This document shows positions 1-12,500 of a stretch of DNA of 64,000 bases, piece after piece (within the stretch, counting starts at the first letter, position 1; every line of letters starts with the position of its first letter). Made by a program: the position numbers and the translations under genes. The DNA is from Acanthornis magna (lineage: Eukaryota > Chordata > Aves > Passeriformes > Acanthizidae), in assembly GCA_036785705.1 (NCBI GenBank), contig JAWUZG010000070.1, positions 4,351,001 to 4,415,000 on the forward strand, given 5' to 3'. The notes below the pieces were generated by a model. The model searched no databases and was not told where the DNA came from. It worked only from the letters and a program-made list of their open reading frames with translations.

Positions 1-414
1 CACACCAGGAACAGGGAATAGCGATCGGCTGCTATCAGCTCATGGATATGCAGGAAGATCTTATGGCAAAGCGCTGTGACATCTAAGTGACTAGAAATAT
101 CTTTCACAAGTTCTAATAGTCTTGAGCACTGATCCCCTGCACTGGTCTCAATCCTTGGAGATTGCAGAGGCATCTGTTCCTTCTTGTCAGAGCCAGAGAG
201 GAAGCTCACTGCTCCTACGGAGTCCTTGACAAAAATAGGCCTTAAGGGTCTGTCAAATTCAGAAGCAGAGATTTTCCTCGCTGGTGTCCCAGAGTTGGTG
301 GTCTCAGCGCAGGCAGGCTGGTGACAGGCACAGGCTTCACTCTGGGGCTTGGTTCCCTCCTTGCAGACTGGGATGGTGTGAACTCTCTCAGCAAACCATG
401 CATTAACCATTTCT
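1..414 (-). CDS. PDE5A: PDE5A shared exon 2 (partial, continues past position 1): N-terminal regulatory region into GAF-A
   Basis: Cyclic GMP-specific phosphodiesterase 5A hydrolyses cGMP in the cytosol of smooth muscle, platelets and other cells. Read on the minus strand, a pyrimidine-rich acceptor ending TTTTACAG precedes position 414. The first base completes an Arg codon begun in the upstream exon, then 137 codons run open to the window edge. The translation starts [20 protein letters not shown] and ends [13 protein letters not shown], near-identical to the mammalian protein. [14 protein letters not shown] is the known PKG/PKA phosphorylation site; its Ser codon is 269-267 (Ser84 in this A1 numbering, human Ser102). 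[20 protein letters not shown] leads into GAF-A, the cGMP-binding allosteric domain. The segment between the VCK Cys and the phosphosite is the most diverged part and carries an ACAC motif plus an extra Cys. The exon reads in frame with both first exons at 12.0 and 13.1 kb. Identification is very secure; the 3' end of the exon lies outside the window. Confidence 0.97.
408..410 (-). other. PDE5A: Internal ATG corresponding to the PDE5A3 start codon
   Basis: The second full codon of the shared exon is ATG (Met37 in A1 numbering here, human Met53). In mammals the A3 isoform starts at this Met because its first exon contributes no coding sequence. The codon and its context (AGAAATGG, purine at -3 and G at +4) are favourable for initiation, so an A3-like product is possible. 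That such a transcript exists here is inference. Confidence 0.6.
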
Positions 415-2744
415 CTGTAAAACAAAACCAAAAATACAGGGAATGATGCAAATTCCAAGTCCTCTAATGCATATTGGAAGCTGACACTGTGAAAAGGGTA
501 ATCAAACCTTTTCACACAGAGGATACTGATGCACCTTTAGGCTCCTCTGTATCAATATTCTCCAATTTTAGGCAGCATTTAGCCTAGATTAAGCAGTAAC
601 ATTTTCTGGCCCATAAAGAAGCTATTTTTGCCTAAAGGAAATACCTGAATAGGGCAGAGGAGGACCACTTACACTGTGGCTTTCAGAATACAGATCCGAT
701 GTTTACACCGTAATTTTGTGATTGAAAAGTTCCAGTCCTTCCCATTCCTAAGATTTGGATTTCTGGGTCAGATGTATATATATTCATATGAAGACAAGAC
801 TTGTTTCTCACCTCTAAAAAGATAATTTTGAACTTTAATTGTCTCTTGCAAGTCACCTGCAGCCCCTCCTATCTTTATGTTGCCAATATACTGTTTTTAA
901 GTTAACTTCTCCTGATCTCTGAGTAATGAAAAATGCTGGTTGGACTCAAAGCATAAAAGCTTTGCTTTAAAATTTTCATAAGAAAAACTAATATTTCTAA
1001 TTCAACCCCCTTCAAAATAATGCAAGAACAGACTGTTTTCATGCATCTCTCCGATTTCCTTTCCTTGCAGATGAAACTCATTATCTAACTCAACCCCAAA
1101 TACTGAGTAACCCTAAAATTATATTTTTAGGAGCTCATCACCAATTAAAAAATGCCATGCATCTCAAGTATTTAACTTTAATCTCAAAATTTAATCTCAA
1201 ATTAACTTAGTACTAGAAAGCCAACCCTAATAATGTCCTCACTAAATACAGCATATCATCATAACACAAGTATACTTTCTTCAATCACTATAATATATTC
1301 TTGTCCAAAATCGGAGGGGTTTTTGTTTGGATTTCTTTTTGTCTTTTTTTTGGTTGGGTTTTTTTAAATACAGGGGGTTTTGTTTAATTTACTCAGTGTT
1401 GAGGACTTCTCATAGCACATGCCCTACTCTCAGAAGAAACGGGGTTTTGCTGTATTACATAACATATGAGACTAGGAACAGCAAAAATCCTATTAACAGG
1501 TCTGATCTTTTGAAAACCTTTCATGGTGGTCATGTTTTAAATTTGGGATATTTTTTATTTGCTCAGCAGACCACAGGAATTCTGAGAGTGAAGCTGAATG
1601 AAACCATGGAACTGAGTCAGGTTAGTCAGCCACTGATCACTTACACACATCGGTGTATGTTATATATGAAAACCACTGTACAATAACCTTATTTTCCTTA
1701 CAGCACACCATTGTCTGTCTTGTAGGATGCAACACTGCAAGCACCATTGACCATTAATTCAAAGCAAAATGATTATCTAAAGTCCAACAGTATTTTTAAT
1801 AGTAAGTGATCCACAAAAGGAAATTTAATTGACTTCTGTTAAGGAGGTTTGAAAGAATTTTTCAGATTTTGCCATCACATACCATTTGGAGACCTCAACT
1901 GTAGGCAAACACACTATAAAAATTGAATTACTAAAAACTACCAATGATCATTCTCCATTAAAGCAGTGATACCTATTTTTTGTGGAGTTACCTCATCCAA
2001 GTGGTTCTTGCCGTGAAGCAGAATAAAGAAAAATTAATATATTATTAGAACTTCAACTTTAACAATATTACTTTACAGTACTTAAACAGGATAAACATTA
2101 AATGTGAGAGCTGTGACCATTTATTACCGAAATGCATAATATGATTTGCATAGGACAGTGCCACATTTGCAAAAGCTATTTCAGTGAGAGTCAAACTAAG
2201 AAGCTAGCATTTGGTAACACTTGGAATTTTCATCTATTAAACGGAATAAAAAAGAATAAAATTTTTGATGAAAATGACCGAAAATATCCTTAAGAAAATT
2301 AAAAAGCTAATAATACAAAAATCTCTATGTAAATGCAGTACAACCTCTAAAATCAGTGCTGGTAACTCTTGTCAGCAGAGATGTTATACATGGGTTCTCT
2401 TTGTTTTACACTGATCTCCTAAAAAAAACCAAACAAAAAGTACCTGGAAATTTTAGCTTTTCCAAAACTGAACTATCACCTAGCACTAAAGGTGCAGAGA
2501 AATAACCTGAAAATGCCAGCTGGATGCATTTAAACCTTAGACTCGAGAAGGTAGGTATAGAATAACTGATAGTTTTAAAGAAGGTTGGCGTCTTGACCCA
2601 GATTCATGGCTGTGCTAACTTGATTTCTGAACACTCAGGACTGGCATTAATGGCAGGTAAGATTGAAAAGTAACAGTAATAACATGGTATCAGATGGAGG
2701 GCTTTTTCCAAGCGATAAGGCACAGAAGCCATGTAATTGAAAAT

Positions 2745-2768
2745 GCATGTTTGAAGGCATGTTTGAAA
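2745..2768. repeat. 12-bp imperfect tandem repeat
   Basis: GCATGTTTGAAG is followed directly by GCATGTTTGAAA, with partial copies of the same words (AAAATGCA, GGCATG) on either side. This is a small local duplication inside PDE5A intron 1 with no evident function. Confidence 0.7.
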
Positions 2769-5700
2769 ATGCACAGGCATGAACCTGTACTCTTGTGGGG
2801 AGACAGCAATTTGCAGAGCACTTTGATTCACTGCTTACTTACTCCTGAGGAAAGGAGAATATAAAAAACTGTTGTTTCCCCTTCTCCTGATTTACACTGA
2901 ATTTACATACATGGATGTGGTGATGCAAGATGTAAGGCAGAGAAAAAATCTGGTACCCTTTGTGGACAAAGCAAAAGCTGAAGCAGAAATTTGTTTTATC
3001 AGTTGAAACCTGTCATTTTATTTATTCTGCAGCGTTGTGTTATGATTTCCCCAGGCCTTAATAGTGTAGCAATAGCAATCAGTAAGAACAATGTACTCCG
3101 AATTCTAATACATGTTCTCAAACTGCGGCTGTGAGATTATTAATTTTTTTACCCTCTTGCCTTTTTACTATATAAAATAAGCATACATTTCTTATGAAGG
3201 TTGTTGAGGGATGTGGAACACAGCAGTACAACCTTTCACATGAAAGGAATTACATTTAACAAGAACTGACTCCTTGTTGGGTATCTGCACTATTTATGAA
3301 GCACTTTGGCGTTGAACAGAACTATATGTGGAGCTGCATAATTATGAGTAACATATTCCTGCCCCTTAATGCCTCTTGGATGATGGTTCAATAACTTGCC
3401 AACATAGTGCGTGATTTTCAGAAAACTCTTTAGATTAACAACAACAACTCCTTAACTAAACTGGTTAAAGCACGGGTTTCAACTTCAAACCATTTAAGCA
3501 TTTTACTCTGGGCAACAGGAAAGCCATTCAAATTCAACTGGAAAAAGAACAGTGTTCACTGACCTTTACCAAATGCCTCTTCTAACAAGGATACTATTTA
3601 GCTCCTTTTACTCACCCAGTTACACACACGGTGGAAGAACCAGCATTTCACATGAGCTGACATATTCGAACTCTATTTAAAATCTCTCAGTGTCTTGACA
3701 TGCCTTTGCTTGTTGACACTCAGTCCTATTTAACAATGCATGACAAGAAGGATATTATGACTAACACAAGAACTCGCACAGCTCAGTTAGCTCAGCAGAT
3801 ACCTGATACCAGACACGTCCTGAGCCATGAGTGAGGTTCCTGGAAATTAGCAACGAGTGCCATGGACAATTAAGTTGTCATTTTGAAAGGACTACAGGAA
3901 GAAACAAACACTCATATGAGCAGTCTGCAGTAAGCAGTGGCATTGTCAAGAGCTGATTGTAAAGACAAGACCCTGGCTATAGCTTAGAGGTTGCAGGAGC
4001 AGATGCTGATCCATAGTGATCCATGCAGACAGTTAAACTCAATGCAGTGTCTCTATCCCACCAGACTCACTGCACGTTGAGGAGTTACAGCATCCATTCC
4101 TCATGACCTGGATGCATCCTTTACTGCACTACGATCCTTTAATATGAACCTTGACTCAAGAAAGCTGTAATTTATCCCAGAGTTCCTGAACAGGAATAGT
4201 AGAATATGAAGTAACCATTTTTTATTCACTCCTATCAGCCAAATCCAATCTTTCCTCTGTAAAACATGACAGCAGTGACTACTGAATTTGGCAAGTGACT
4301 TCAGCAGCAGATGACAAAATTGGAGAGGAATTTTGAAGCGATAGTGATAAGAAGGGGATAAAAATGCAATGGCAGGCAAAACATTGAAGAAAAAAATGAA
4401 AAGAGATTGTGTGATCCTCCCCCCTATCTTTGCTTACATACAAGCACGCAATCTGCAGTATGCGAGACCTTGTGAGCTTCAGAGGAATTAAGGCTTGTTA
4501 GACCCCGTTTGTTAAATGCTGCACAGAAAGTAGACCTGTCCCTAGAGCAAGAAGTTTTCAATATTAATAGGCAATAAAAATAGAAAATCAATGGTTGAGA
4601 AAACGCAGGCACAAGGAAGCAACATGTCTTGAGCCAGGTCATGCAGGAGGGCACAAGCAGAGCTGAAGAGAACCTTGCTGTATTTCCTCTGCCATATGCA
4701 TCAAACCATACTGACACAACACTAATCACTATTCTACTCATACACTGGGAATATTAAATAATTTTTTGTACCCATCTTTGCTTCATTGTGATTATCTTCA
4801 AAATACACAGCAGACGTCTCAAAAAAATCCCGACCCAGTGAAGATGTTTAAATATTAATAGCAAGATTATGATTGTCTTGCTTACACATATATAACCACA
4901 CTGCCTTAAGAAAGAACACACCAATGTGACCATTCAGTACAACTGCTTTGTACCTTTGGACAAAATGTACAAAAACCTGAATGCAAAAGTAACACTGAGA
5001 TGCAACAATGACAACAAATTGTGTGTTACTTCTCTTGTACAAAGAATGCATAATGAGTACAGCACCAAAACAGAACCCAGCAATAAGTAGTTTCCAGTGA
5101 AACAGCAAATAATTCCCTATTTTCTGTTCCTATATATAATGTGTAATGTTTTAGTAGCTGTGCGGCCTGTTCTGCTAATTTTTCACTCAAACCAGTAGTT
5201 ACTGATAACACACTTCAGGAGAGGGATTACAAACTTGCGTACTAGAAAATGCCAGCTTTCAGGCATCTGAAGTCCTGTGGCCTAATCCCACCAGCGTTGA
5301 AATCAACAATATTTCAGGCTAAACTTCATAACTATTTTCTCAATTGTCTTCTGTAAAGTAACCACTAGATGTCTTCAAATTTATCTCCAGCATCTTGATA
5401 TAATTTAGACATGGAAATCATTTAAAGCATTAGCAAACACTCAAAAACTACTCAGTTTTAGCAAATGTTTGAAATTCAAAGCCACGTGGATATTATACTT
5501 GCCTTCCTATTTTCCTTCTAATACTCCCTGTTTCACAATAACATTTTAAGTGGTTTTGCCTCTTTTCTAGCAATGGAAAGATTTAAATAAACTGTATAAG
5601 GCCTCATTAGATGGAAACGATAAACTGACTGTAAAAAAAGTTTTCAAATTGACTAAAAAAGAGTGGATTGACAAAAACAATAGTTGTTTTTCCTTAAACC

Positions 5701-6242
5701 CTTCCCAATTATAGTTAGTGGAGATGCCATTTCTCACAGTGGTAGGCAAGCAGCTCTGGAAGCTGAAGTATGACAGTGCCAGTTTTTTAGCACAACTCGG
5801 TCAAATATATTAGCATACATTTAACTTTAAACATCTCAAGTGGCACAAATAACTTCTGTTTGAATACAGTTCTTTATTTAGAACATTAATTCTTGATTCA
5901 AACCATGCTCTTGAGAGACTGAAATAACTTTTTAGAACTATGAAATTTAAATCTTGTTTGAATGCTCGTTTTTTAAAATAGAAGGCAGAGGTTGCTTTAT
6001 TATTTGTAGCAGAAGTATTCAAAATGGAGAACTAACACTGACAGGCTATTCTTGGCTATTTTCAAGCTTTCTTTAATAAACTAACTGCAAGCTTCACTTT
6101 TTACAAGAAAGCTTTCCTCCACAGAAGAGGCTTTCTATTTGCACTATAAAGAAAGACAGAACAAATCCTCATGGATTAAAGTTCAAATTCTAAAACATGA
6201 CCTTTATTTCTCTTCCATATGTTTGCTTCTTGCTCCAAGCTC

Positions 6243-6262
6243 AAAAAAAAAAAAAAAAAAAA
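6243..6262. repeat. Poly-A homopolymer (20 bp)
   Basis: An uninterrupted run of 20 A. No recognisable retrocopy sequence or target-site duplication flanks it, so it is most simply a mononucleotide microsatellite. Confidence 0.85.
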
Positions 6263-9200
6263 GTTAAAAATAACTAGGTGCCAAATTACTTTGTTGTGGA
6301 AGGCAATAGGACAATAACAGTAATTTTGGTGAAAGATGGATCAAGAGTTAAGTTCTTGGAGACCTCACGTACGACTTCAGCACAACTTCAGTTTCACTTA
6401 AATCCTAAACCAGGAGTTAAGTATGACTTAAGTGGTGCAGAGACTTTGGGATGGCTCTCTCTGCTGGGGTGAATTCTCCATAATGCACAAATAAGTGGGG
6501 AAATATATATCTTTTACTAAGCAAATATATTTTGTGGCTATATTTTCAGTGCCAGACATAATGTGAAATTACAACCATTGTGATATCCACAAGGGCTGTT
6601 TGAGTAGGGCTTCTTTTCTGGCACTTTGTAAATAGCTCCTTTTGTATTTAATGCCCTTTTTAAATACATTTTTCTTCAATTAAGTCATACAAATGAGAAA
6701 GCATTTCATGTACATTTATGTATATTTCTTTGCCAGTAAGGAAGAGAAATACTTCGATACTGTGGTTTTATTAATTGTATTTTTTCCATGACAAAACCAA
6801 AATGCTTTAACGGTGAAAATTAAAAGGGTGGTAGCATATTAGTTCAAGTCAAGAATGTATTGCCTCAGCTTGCTTCCTCCTCACATGAGGATTCTTCAAC
6901 AAATACCCAGCACGGAACTTCTGTGAACCTCTACAATTTAGAAATTAAAGCAAGGGGTCAAACTTTCTTAAATCTCCTGCAGAGGCAATGTATGCCTAAG
7001 CTCCACTTTCCTCCCCCAGTTGCCAGAAATTTGATCCTGTTCTCTAGAGTCTTCCCAGTAAGAGCAAAAAACCAAAAGCAAACAAAAAAAAAACCCCAAA
7101 CAAACAAAAAAAAATTATATTTCAATGCCTATTGGCATTGTCAAAAGTACTGTAATATGGCAATAAAGTTACCCTGAAACAGAAAGAGGCAAAAACTACT
7201 TTAACTGTTAAAGCAGTTCACCCCATCTTATTTTCTACCCATCCCCTAAGGTTTACCAGTTGTATTTTAATTATCGTAGTGTGCACACCCGTTTGTTTGT
7301 CACCTAGGGCAAGCAGAACTGAGTAAAAGCACGTTGTCCTTGTAGCTACTCACAGTTTCTGCTGACTAGTTCATCTCCACACCAAAGATTCTGTGTAGGA
7401 GTTCAGTTTAGAGCTTTGGGGGAATTTAAGATGCAAATTGCTAGTAAATGGTTTCTTACTGTTTTTTAAATGACAATTTTTTCAGTCTACAGTAATTGCT
7501 GTTTTAGAGATTGCTTCCAAAATACTCCAGCACGCACCTTATTTTATTTCCAACAGCAATGCCAGAAGTACTCAATCAAATCTACAACTTCAGAAGTATG
7601 GGTAACTTTCCTTACCTTCCTGAATGGTTTTTGAACCAGTAGTTTAAAATAATTTAGGATGATCTTAAAACTTAGCTGTTATCAAGAAAGGCATAAAGAA
7701 GGATATGGATACATTATTTATAAGTGGGATAACTAGAAAGATCATTACACGAACAAGAAAACTTTCCAAGTTTTCACAGAAATTGATTTTTTTCCTGTAC
7801 TTAGTTCTCAGAAAAGCTCAGTAAACATCCAGTAACACCAAATAAGTGGGAGAAAATATTCTGATCCTCTGCATTAATACCACTGCTTCCTGTGGTTCTC
7901 GAGCCACGGTCCAAAGAATCAGTGGGTCTGCAGCCCTCTTGTAAATGCTTCACATTGGGTAATTTAGAAAAGCCATTCCCCTTTCAGCATATCCCAACCA
8001 CCTGCACAGGATTCTGTGCCTTCACTGAAAAGCTATTAGGGGTCCTCCAATCACGGAAATTCAAAGCCCACTGTCTACTTACCGAGGTCATGTCAGGAGT
8101 GCATATAGCTCACACCTGTATATTTTTAGGATTATTACTTTTTTTGCACGCAACACCTTCTTAAGAAAAAGACAGGCCACAGCACAGTTCAGTGCAGAAA
8201 ACCTCTAACAGCTCTATCTTTGAAAATCTGTATTTTCATTCAATTACAAAAAAATTAAGCACACGTGAATTACCAATGCACTGATTGCATATGACATAAT
8301 ATTTATGAGATTCAACTTCAAATAGCCTGCTCAAACTGAATGACATTTTTAAAAGCTCTCTAGACAGAGACTAGAAGGCAAATGTCCTGAGTAATGTAGT
8401 ACTGCAGGCAGTACATTACAAATTGATTGTCCACCAGCCATCAAGAGGAAAAAAAACCCCAAATAACTGTACTTGAGTTTTTTCAAAGTAATAGATGGAA
8501 TTGATATATCCAAGTAATGCAGTCTCTGAATTTTAGCATGGTTTCCCAGTGAACACCAGTTTTGGAATGCTCAGTGAAGCACTATGAAGTACCATGCTGT
8601 TAAGGACATTTATTTTTCCAAATACAACCCCACCTTATTTCATTTGTAAATATTTCTCAAACCTGCTAATAAGCCAAGATACATTTATAACAAAATAATC
8701 TTATTTCTCATGAAATGCATACAAGATTGAGGTTAATAATCCTTCTTTATCACACCATACATTTAGGGAATCAGAGAAAATCTGCCTGTAACAATGCAGT
8801 TACCTCAAATCGAGAGCAGAAATTTTAGTTTGGCTGTTTTGGCAGTCTGCTGCTTCTGAGTGCAAAGAGCACTAAGAGAAAATCACTCCTGTATTTTTAA
8901 AAATAGGGACAAACAGGAAGTCAGAAATACAGAAATATTCCATCAGCAGGTTGAAATAAGTGTGATGTGTGAGCATGACAATGCATGGGTTGTTTTTTAA
9001 AAGGAATGTAAAAAGAGGAAACTTGAGGAAGACAAAAAGGGCATAACGTGACCAAATTTAGGCATAAATGTGATCAAAAAACCCAATCAAAAACCTGCAG
9101 ATTATGCCTTTATAGTCTCTAGTTAGAACAACTATAGTTGTAGCGACAAAGAAGAATCACCTTACTTGAAAAAGTTTCTGCTCTGGGAAGCCAGAATATG

Positions 9201-11174
9201 ATAGGCAATTCTAAAACTTTGGAAGGGGGAAAATAACAAGAGCTGGGAAAGGAAAAAAAAAAAAAAAGCAGCTAAAATTTCATAGGAGCTAGGCATTTAG
9301 AAACTCTTGACCCTTAAGTGTGCAGTACAAAACTCTCCAGCCAGAAGTTTTGTCAGCCAGCACAGCCTCACTGAGTGAAGCAAATTCATCTCGTCCCCGA
9401 GTGTGCTGGTGACACACTTCCCCTTTGTTGTGCTGCGCTTTGATCATCCTGGAACAGCACCTCATGGATAACAGCTATTTATATTACCTCTGCATAGCTC
9501 TCATCTCCCTGGTACGAAATGAAGCAATAAATTAGTGATTCCATACCTTCCTACTCATGGCACCCCAGTTTCTTCACCTACTCAAAGGAGGGAGGATTTA
9601 AGGTAGAATTGTAGCTTCGCACTGCGCAGGTAGAATTCAATCAACACTGCTCTGTTAGAAAATATCCGTAAGGACACGTCCTGGAATATCCTGGAAGGAG
9701 GCTGGGATGTGGCCTGCCTGCAGACACTACCAACCTCGCGGCATTGCGGATCAAAATACAAGGTGTAAGCCCTTGGAATGTACTCGTCTTCTACAACACA
9801 TCCTAGGGGAGAGAGGAATGCAGGTGCACACTTGTTAGGCAGATGACCTGCAGCCCTTCTCTCCAAGAGCCCAGAACATGGAGACTGGGGAGCCCAGCGA
9901 CTCCCGCAGTTGTTATGTTATTAACAAATTGTGAGTAGAAAAACTTCTTGCAAAGTGTCACTTTACCGTAAAATAGAGTTTTTACTTTTACAACAACAGA
10001 TAGTAATATCAAACTGCCCTGTGCAAGCTCAGTCTGTTCAATGATCATATGAGATGATGACCCCATACTTTAAAAAAATAAAAAAAAAAAAATCTGCAGG
10101 CATAAGACCACACATAGCATATATCTTAAAAGTCTTATTTAGACACCCAATTAAAACTTTTTTTTGTGTGTGTAAATTACCAACAGGACTACTGTATAAA
10201 ACACTGTGGGAATTAATTAATTGCAGGAAAAAAAATGAACTATTCAACACTCATTATAAAATTTCTAAATTAGGTTTTAATTCAAAGCTTATTAATATGA
10301 GTGGAAACAGCTTGTATTACATAGTCATAAATGACTGAGCTGGTGATGTTTTCCTATGTAGAAATATTTGAGAAACAGATACAGAAACTATCCATTAGCA
10401 ATTGTGTCCCACAACATGCAGCTGAATATGCCTCCGTGCTCTGCAAGATACCAAATTAACTAACTTCTGGGTCTATTGCATTCAGGACCGGTGAGAACTT
10501 TGGCATATTATGAAACAAAACAAAAAAAAAAAAGAGAAGCAGTAAATTGTGACTAGAAAAGGGTTGAAACTAACTCAAGGGACACTGCTTTACTTGAGAG
10601 GGTAAATATAATACTAAGTAGCAAAACATTAACAGCATAGTCTTTGTTCAGTGCTTGCTGCTCTGCAAAGATTCAGCTAAAACAAAGCATGGTATTTGAT
10701 GTTAGGGTTTTCTCTTTTCAAGCTCTAAATAACACGACCAAGTGGAACATTAAACCTCTTTTACAAAGTACAGCAGTTCTTTCAAACTACTCAGCTCTGC
10801 ATGTTATCATCTTTGAACCAACACACAGTCAAGTAATTTGTCATTTGTCTTTTCAAATACAAACCTACTTATAAAAGAGGTATTCCTTAATATATAGTTA
10901 TAGTTTTCTATTTATACAGTAAAGACAAAAGAAACCCCAAACATTCCATGCAAGACAACAGAGAAGAGAGTTTTGAGACAATTGCAATGCTTCCGTCATT
11001 TCAAAAACATCACAGAATTGTTGCCAAGCAAGACCTCAAAAGTCAACATTTTTCTGCAAACCCCTCTCTAACTGCAGAGGCATCGCCATCGCAGAGACAC
11101 GACTGACTTGTATTTTCTGAACTACTGCCTCTTTCAGAACGGCACAAAGACAAAACTGTGCCTCAGCATGAAGG

Positions 11175-11192
11175 AAAAAAAAAAAAAAAAAA
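11175..11192. repeat. Poly-A homopolymer (18 bp)
   Basis: An uninterrupted run of 18 A in the PDE5A intron, with no retrocopy visible upstream. On the sense (minus) strand it is a poly-T run, too far from any acceptor I recognise to be a polypyrimidine tract. Confidence 0.85.
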
Positions 11193-11830
11193 GGACTAAC
11201 CAGACCTGTCCATGGGGAAAACAAATCTGACACAGCGGTTACTATTAATTAGCATTCCTATTTGTTCAATACTACATCCAGTTTCCAAAGGAAGTGTGAC
11301 AGGCTGAACTAGGAAAATGCTATTTCTCAAAGCTGCTAACACCCTATTTCCTGGGAAAACAAGCTGCCCTTCAGTGCCTCACCACGCACTAGCGTTCTGG
11401 AGAGCATCAAGGTTAACTACTTCTACCTATGCATCCTGCACCTATGCACAGCCTTTAAAAGAAACCCCAACATTTTAAAGACACTTGAAGGCATTTTTAT
11501 TTTTTTTTTCCTGTTAAATGACCCTAAGGAAGCGGCAGCCGAAGAAAGGGGACTGCCTGACAGATGGCCACAAGTAAGCAGGTGACCCCTGAAGCTTTCT
11601 AGCTCTCTGCGAGTCAATTATTAATGGGGATTTCTCTTCTTACCGCCCCATCCCATGCAGAGAGGAGCAGCAGCAGCAAAACCCCTTTCAGAATGCATCC
11701 ATCCCTGCTAAGTGACTCGGGAAGAAGCAAACCAGCAGCGGTGAGCAGATGGTGCGAGCGGGAGCGCAGCGGAGAGGAGAGGAGCGAAGCGAGCCCGCGG
11801 GGACGGCGTGTCCGAGGAGCCAACCGCAGG

Positions 11831-11836
11831 ACTTAC
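11831..11836 (-). other. Consensus splice-donor motif in the CpG-rich zone (possible extra first exon)
   Basis: On the minus strand the sequence reads GGGTCAGTAAGTCC, a full GTAAGT donor match, about 190 bp downstream of the A2 donor and at the edge of CpG-rich DNA. If used, it could end a non-coding alternative first exon joined to the shared exon, where translation would start at the A3-type Met. I see only the motif; use of the site is speculative. Confidence 0.25.
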
Positions 11837-11947
11837 TGACCCGAGCTCCCGCTAAGATATACCGTGGGAGCTGCAGATCGCCCGGGCTCTGCATCCCCAC
11901 TGCTTTGTTTATCGGAAAATATTCAAAATGGAAACCTGACTCCACTT

Positions 11948-11957
11948 CTAAAAATAG
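11948..11957. promoter_or_regulatory. MEF2-type site near the PDE5A2 exon
   Basis: CTAAAAATAG is a perfect match to the MEF2 consensus YTAWWWWTAR. It lies about 65 bp inside the intron, downstream of the A2 first exon. PDE5A is strongly expressed in muscle-type cells, so the placement is plausible, but a 10-bp match in AT-rich DNA can arise by chance. Confidence 0.4.
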
Positions 11958-12022
11958 CCGAATTTACTCCAATTCAACTTGAAGTCCCGCTGTTGAAGTG
12001 TGTGACAACAGTGAGCAAATAC

Positions 12023-12048
12023 CTCGTCTTATCTCCAAAAGGCAGCAT
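12023..12048 (-). CDS. PDE5A: PDE5A2-specific first coding exon (MLPFGDKTR...)
   Basis: On the minus strand this 26-nt stretch encodes MLPFGDKT plus the first two bases of Arg, then GTATTT as donor. Joined to the shared exon it gives MLPFGDKTREMVNAW, which as I recall is identical to the mammalian PDE5A2 N-terminus. The phase matches the A1 exon exactly. The start is well fixed: an in-frame TGA lies at 12087-12085, 36 nt upstream of the ATG, and no ATG in any frame occurs on this strand between the start codon and about 12482. Context at the ATG is moderate (G at -3, C at +4). The order A1 promoter, A2 promoter, shared exon is as in mammals. The donor is weaker than the A1 donor. The exon is too short for ORF finders and is easily missed. 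Confidence 0.93.
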
Positions 12049-12500
12049 GTCAAGCCAAGGGGGAAAAATGCCCAGACGAGCTCTTCAGGTCCTCAATATT
12101 GGGTCCTTCGCAAGAACCGGCACCGAGAAGGGGCGAGCGCCGAGCGGCCGCCCCCGAGCAGCAGCGGCGCCCGCCGGCCCCGCGCCGCCCCCTGCCGGCA
12201 GCGCGCCCGCTCCCCGGGCAGCGATCCGCTCCCGGCCCGCCGCCCTGCCCGGGCTGCGCCCGCCTCGTGCGGGCGGCGATCCCTCCCTGCCCGCTGCCCT
12301 GCCCGGGCCGCACCCCCGCCTCCCTCCCGGGGGAAGGCGCAGCGTCCCAGAGGCGCTCTCCCCACTGGACGGGCTCCGCACCCCCCTCCTCGGGCGGAGC
12401 TCCGCTCTCGAATGCACCGCACACGGCTCGGCAGCTCCCCCAGCACTTAACCCGTGGCCCTCGCCGCTCCGGGGGCCGCCCTCATGTCAGAAAAGGTGAC
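12049..12500 (-). promoter_or_regulatory. PDE5A: PDE5A2 promoter / 5' leader, CpG island
   Basis: The DNA immediately upstream of the A2 exon is very GC- and CpG-rich, in sharp contrast to the AT-rich flanks. It includes GC-box-like words on the sense strand, such as GAGGCGGGGGTG around 12311-12322, and several CCCGGGC/GCCCGGG palindromes. No TATA box stands out. In mammals PDE5A2 has its own intronic promoter, so this island is the likely equivalent. The transcription start cannot be placed from sequence alone. Confidence 0.75.

Larger units (their letters stand above)
415..12022 (-). other. PDE5A: PDE5A first intron (between the A2 first exon and the shared exon)
   Basis: The intron is bounded by the donor GTATTT after the A2 exon and the acceptor TTTTACAG before the shared exon. 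I recognise no coding exon inside it; open frames of up to about 120 codons look random. It is AT-rich and holds poly-A runs (6243-6262, 9253-9267, 11175-11192), a short 12-bp tandem repeat at 2745-2768, and no clear transposon. Its promoter-proximal end (about 11740-12022) is CpG-rich. It contains a perfect MEF2-type site and a consensus GTAAGT donor, which suggest regulatory or alternative-exon content. Confidence 0.85.

Noticed and set aside
242..451. 69-codon minus-strand frame overlapping the shared PDE5A exon
   Set aside because: It is a shifted frame over the real exon and runs through the splice acceptor. The correct frame gives the conserved [15 protein letters not shown] sequence.
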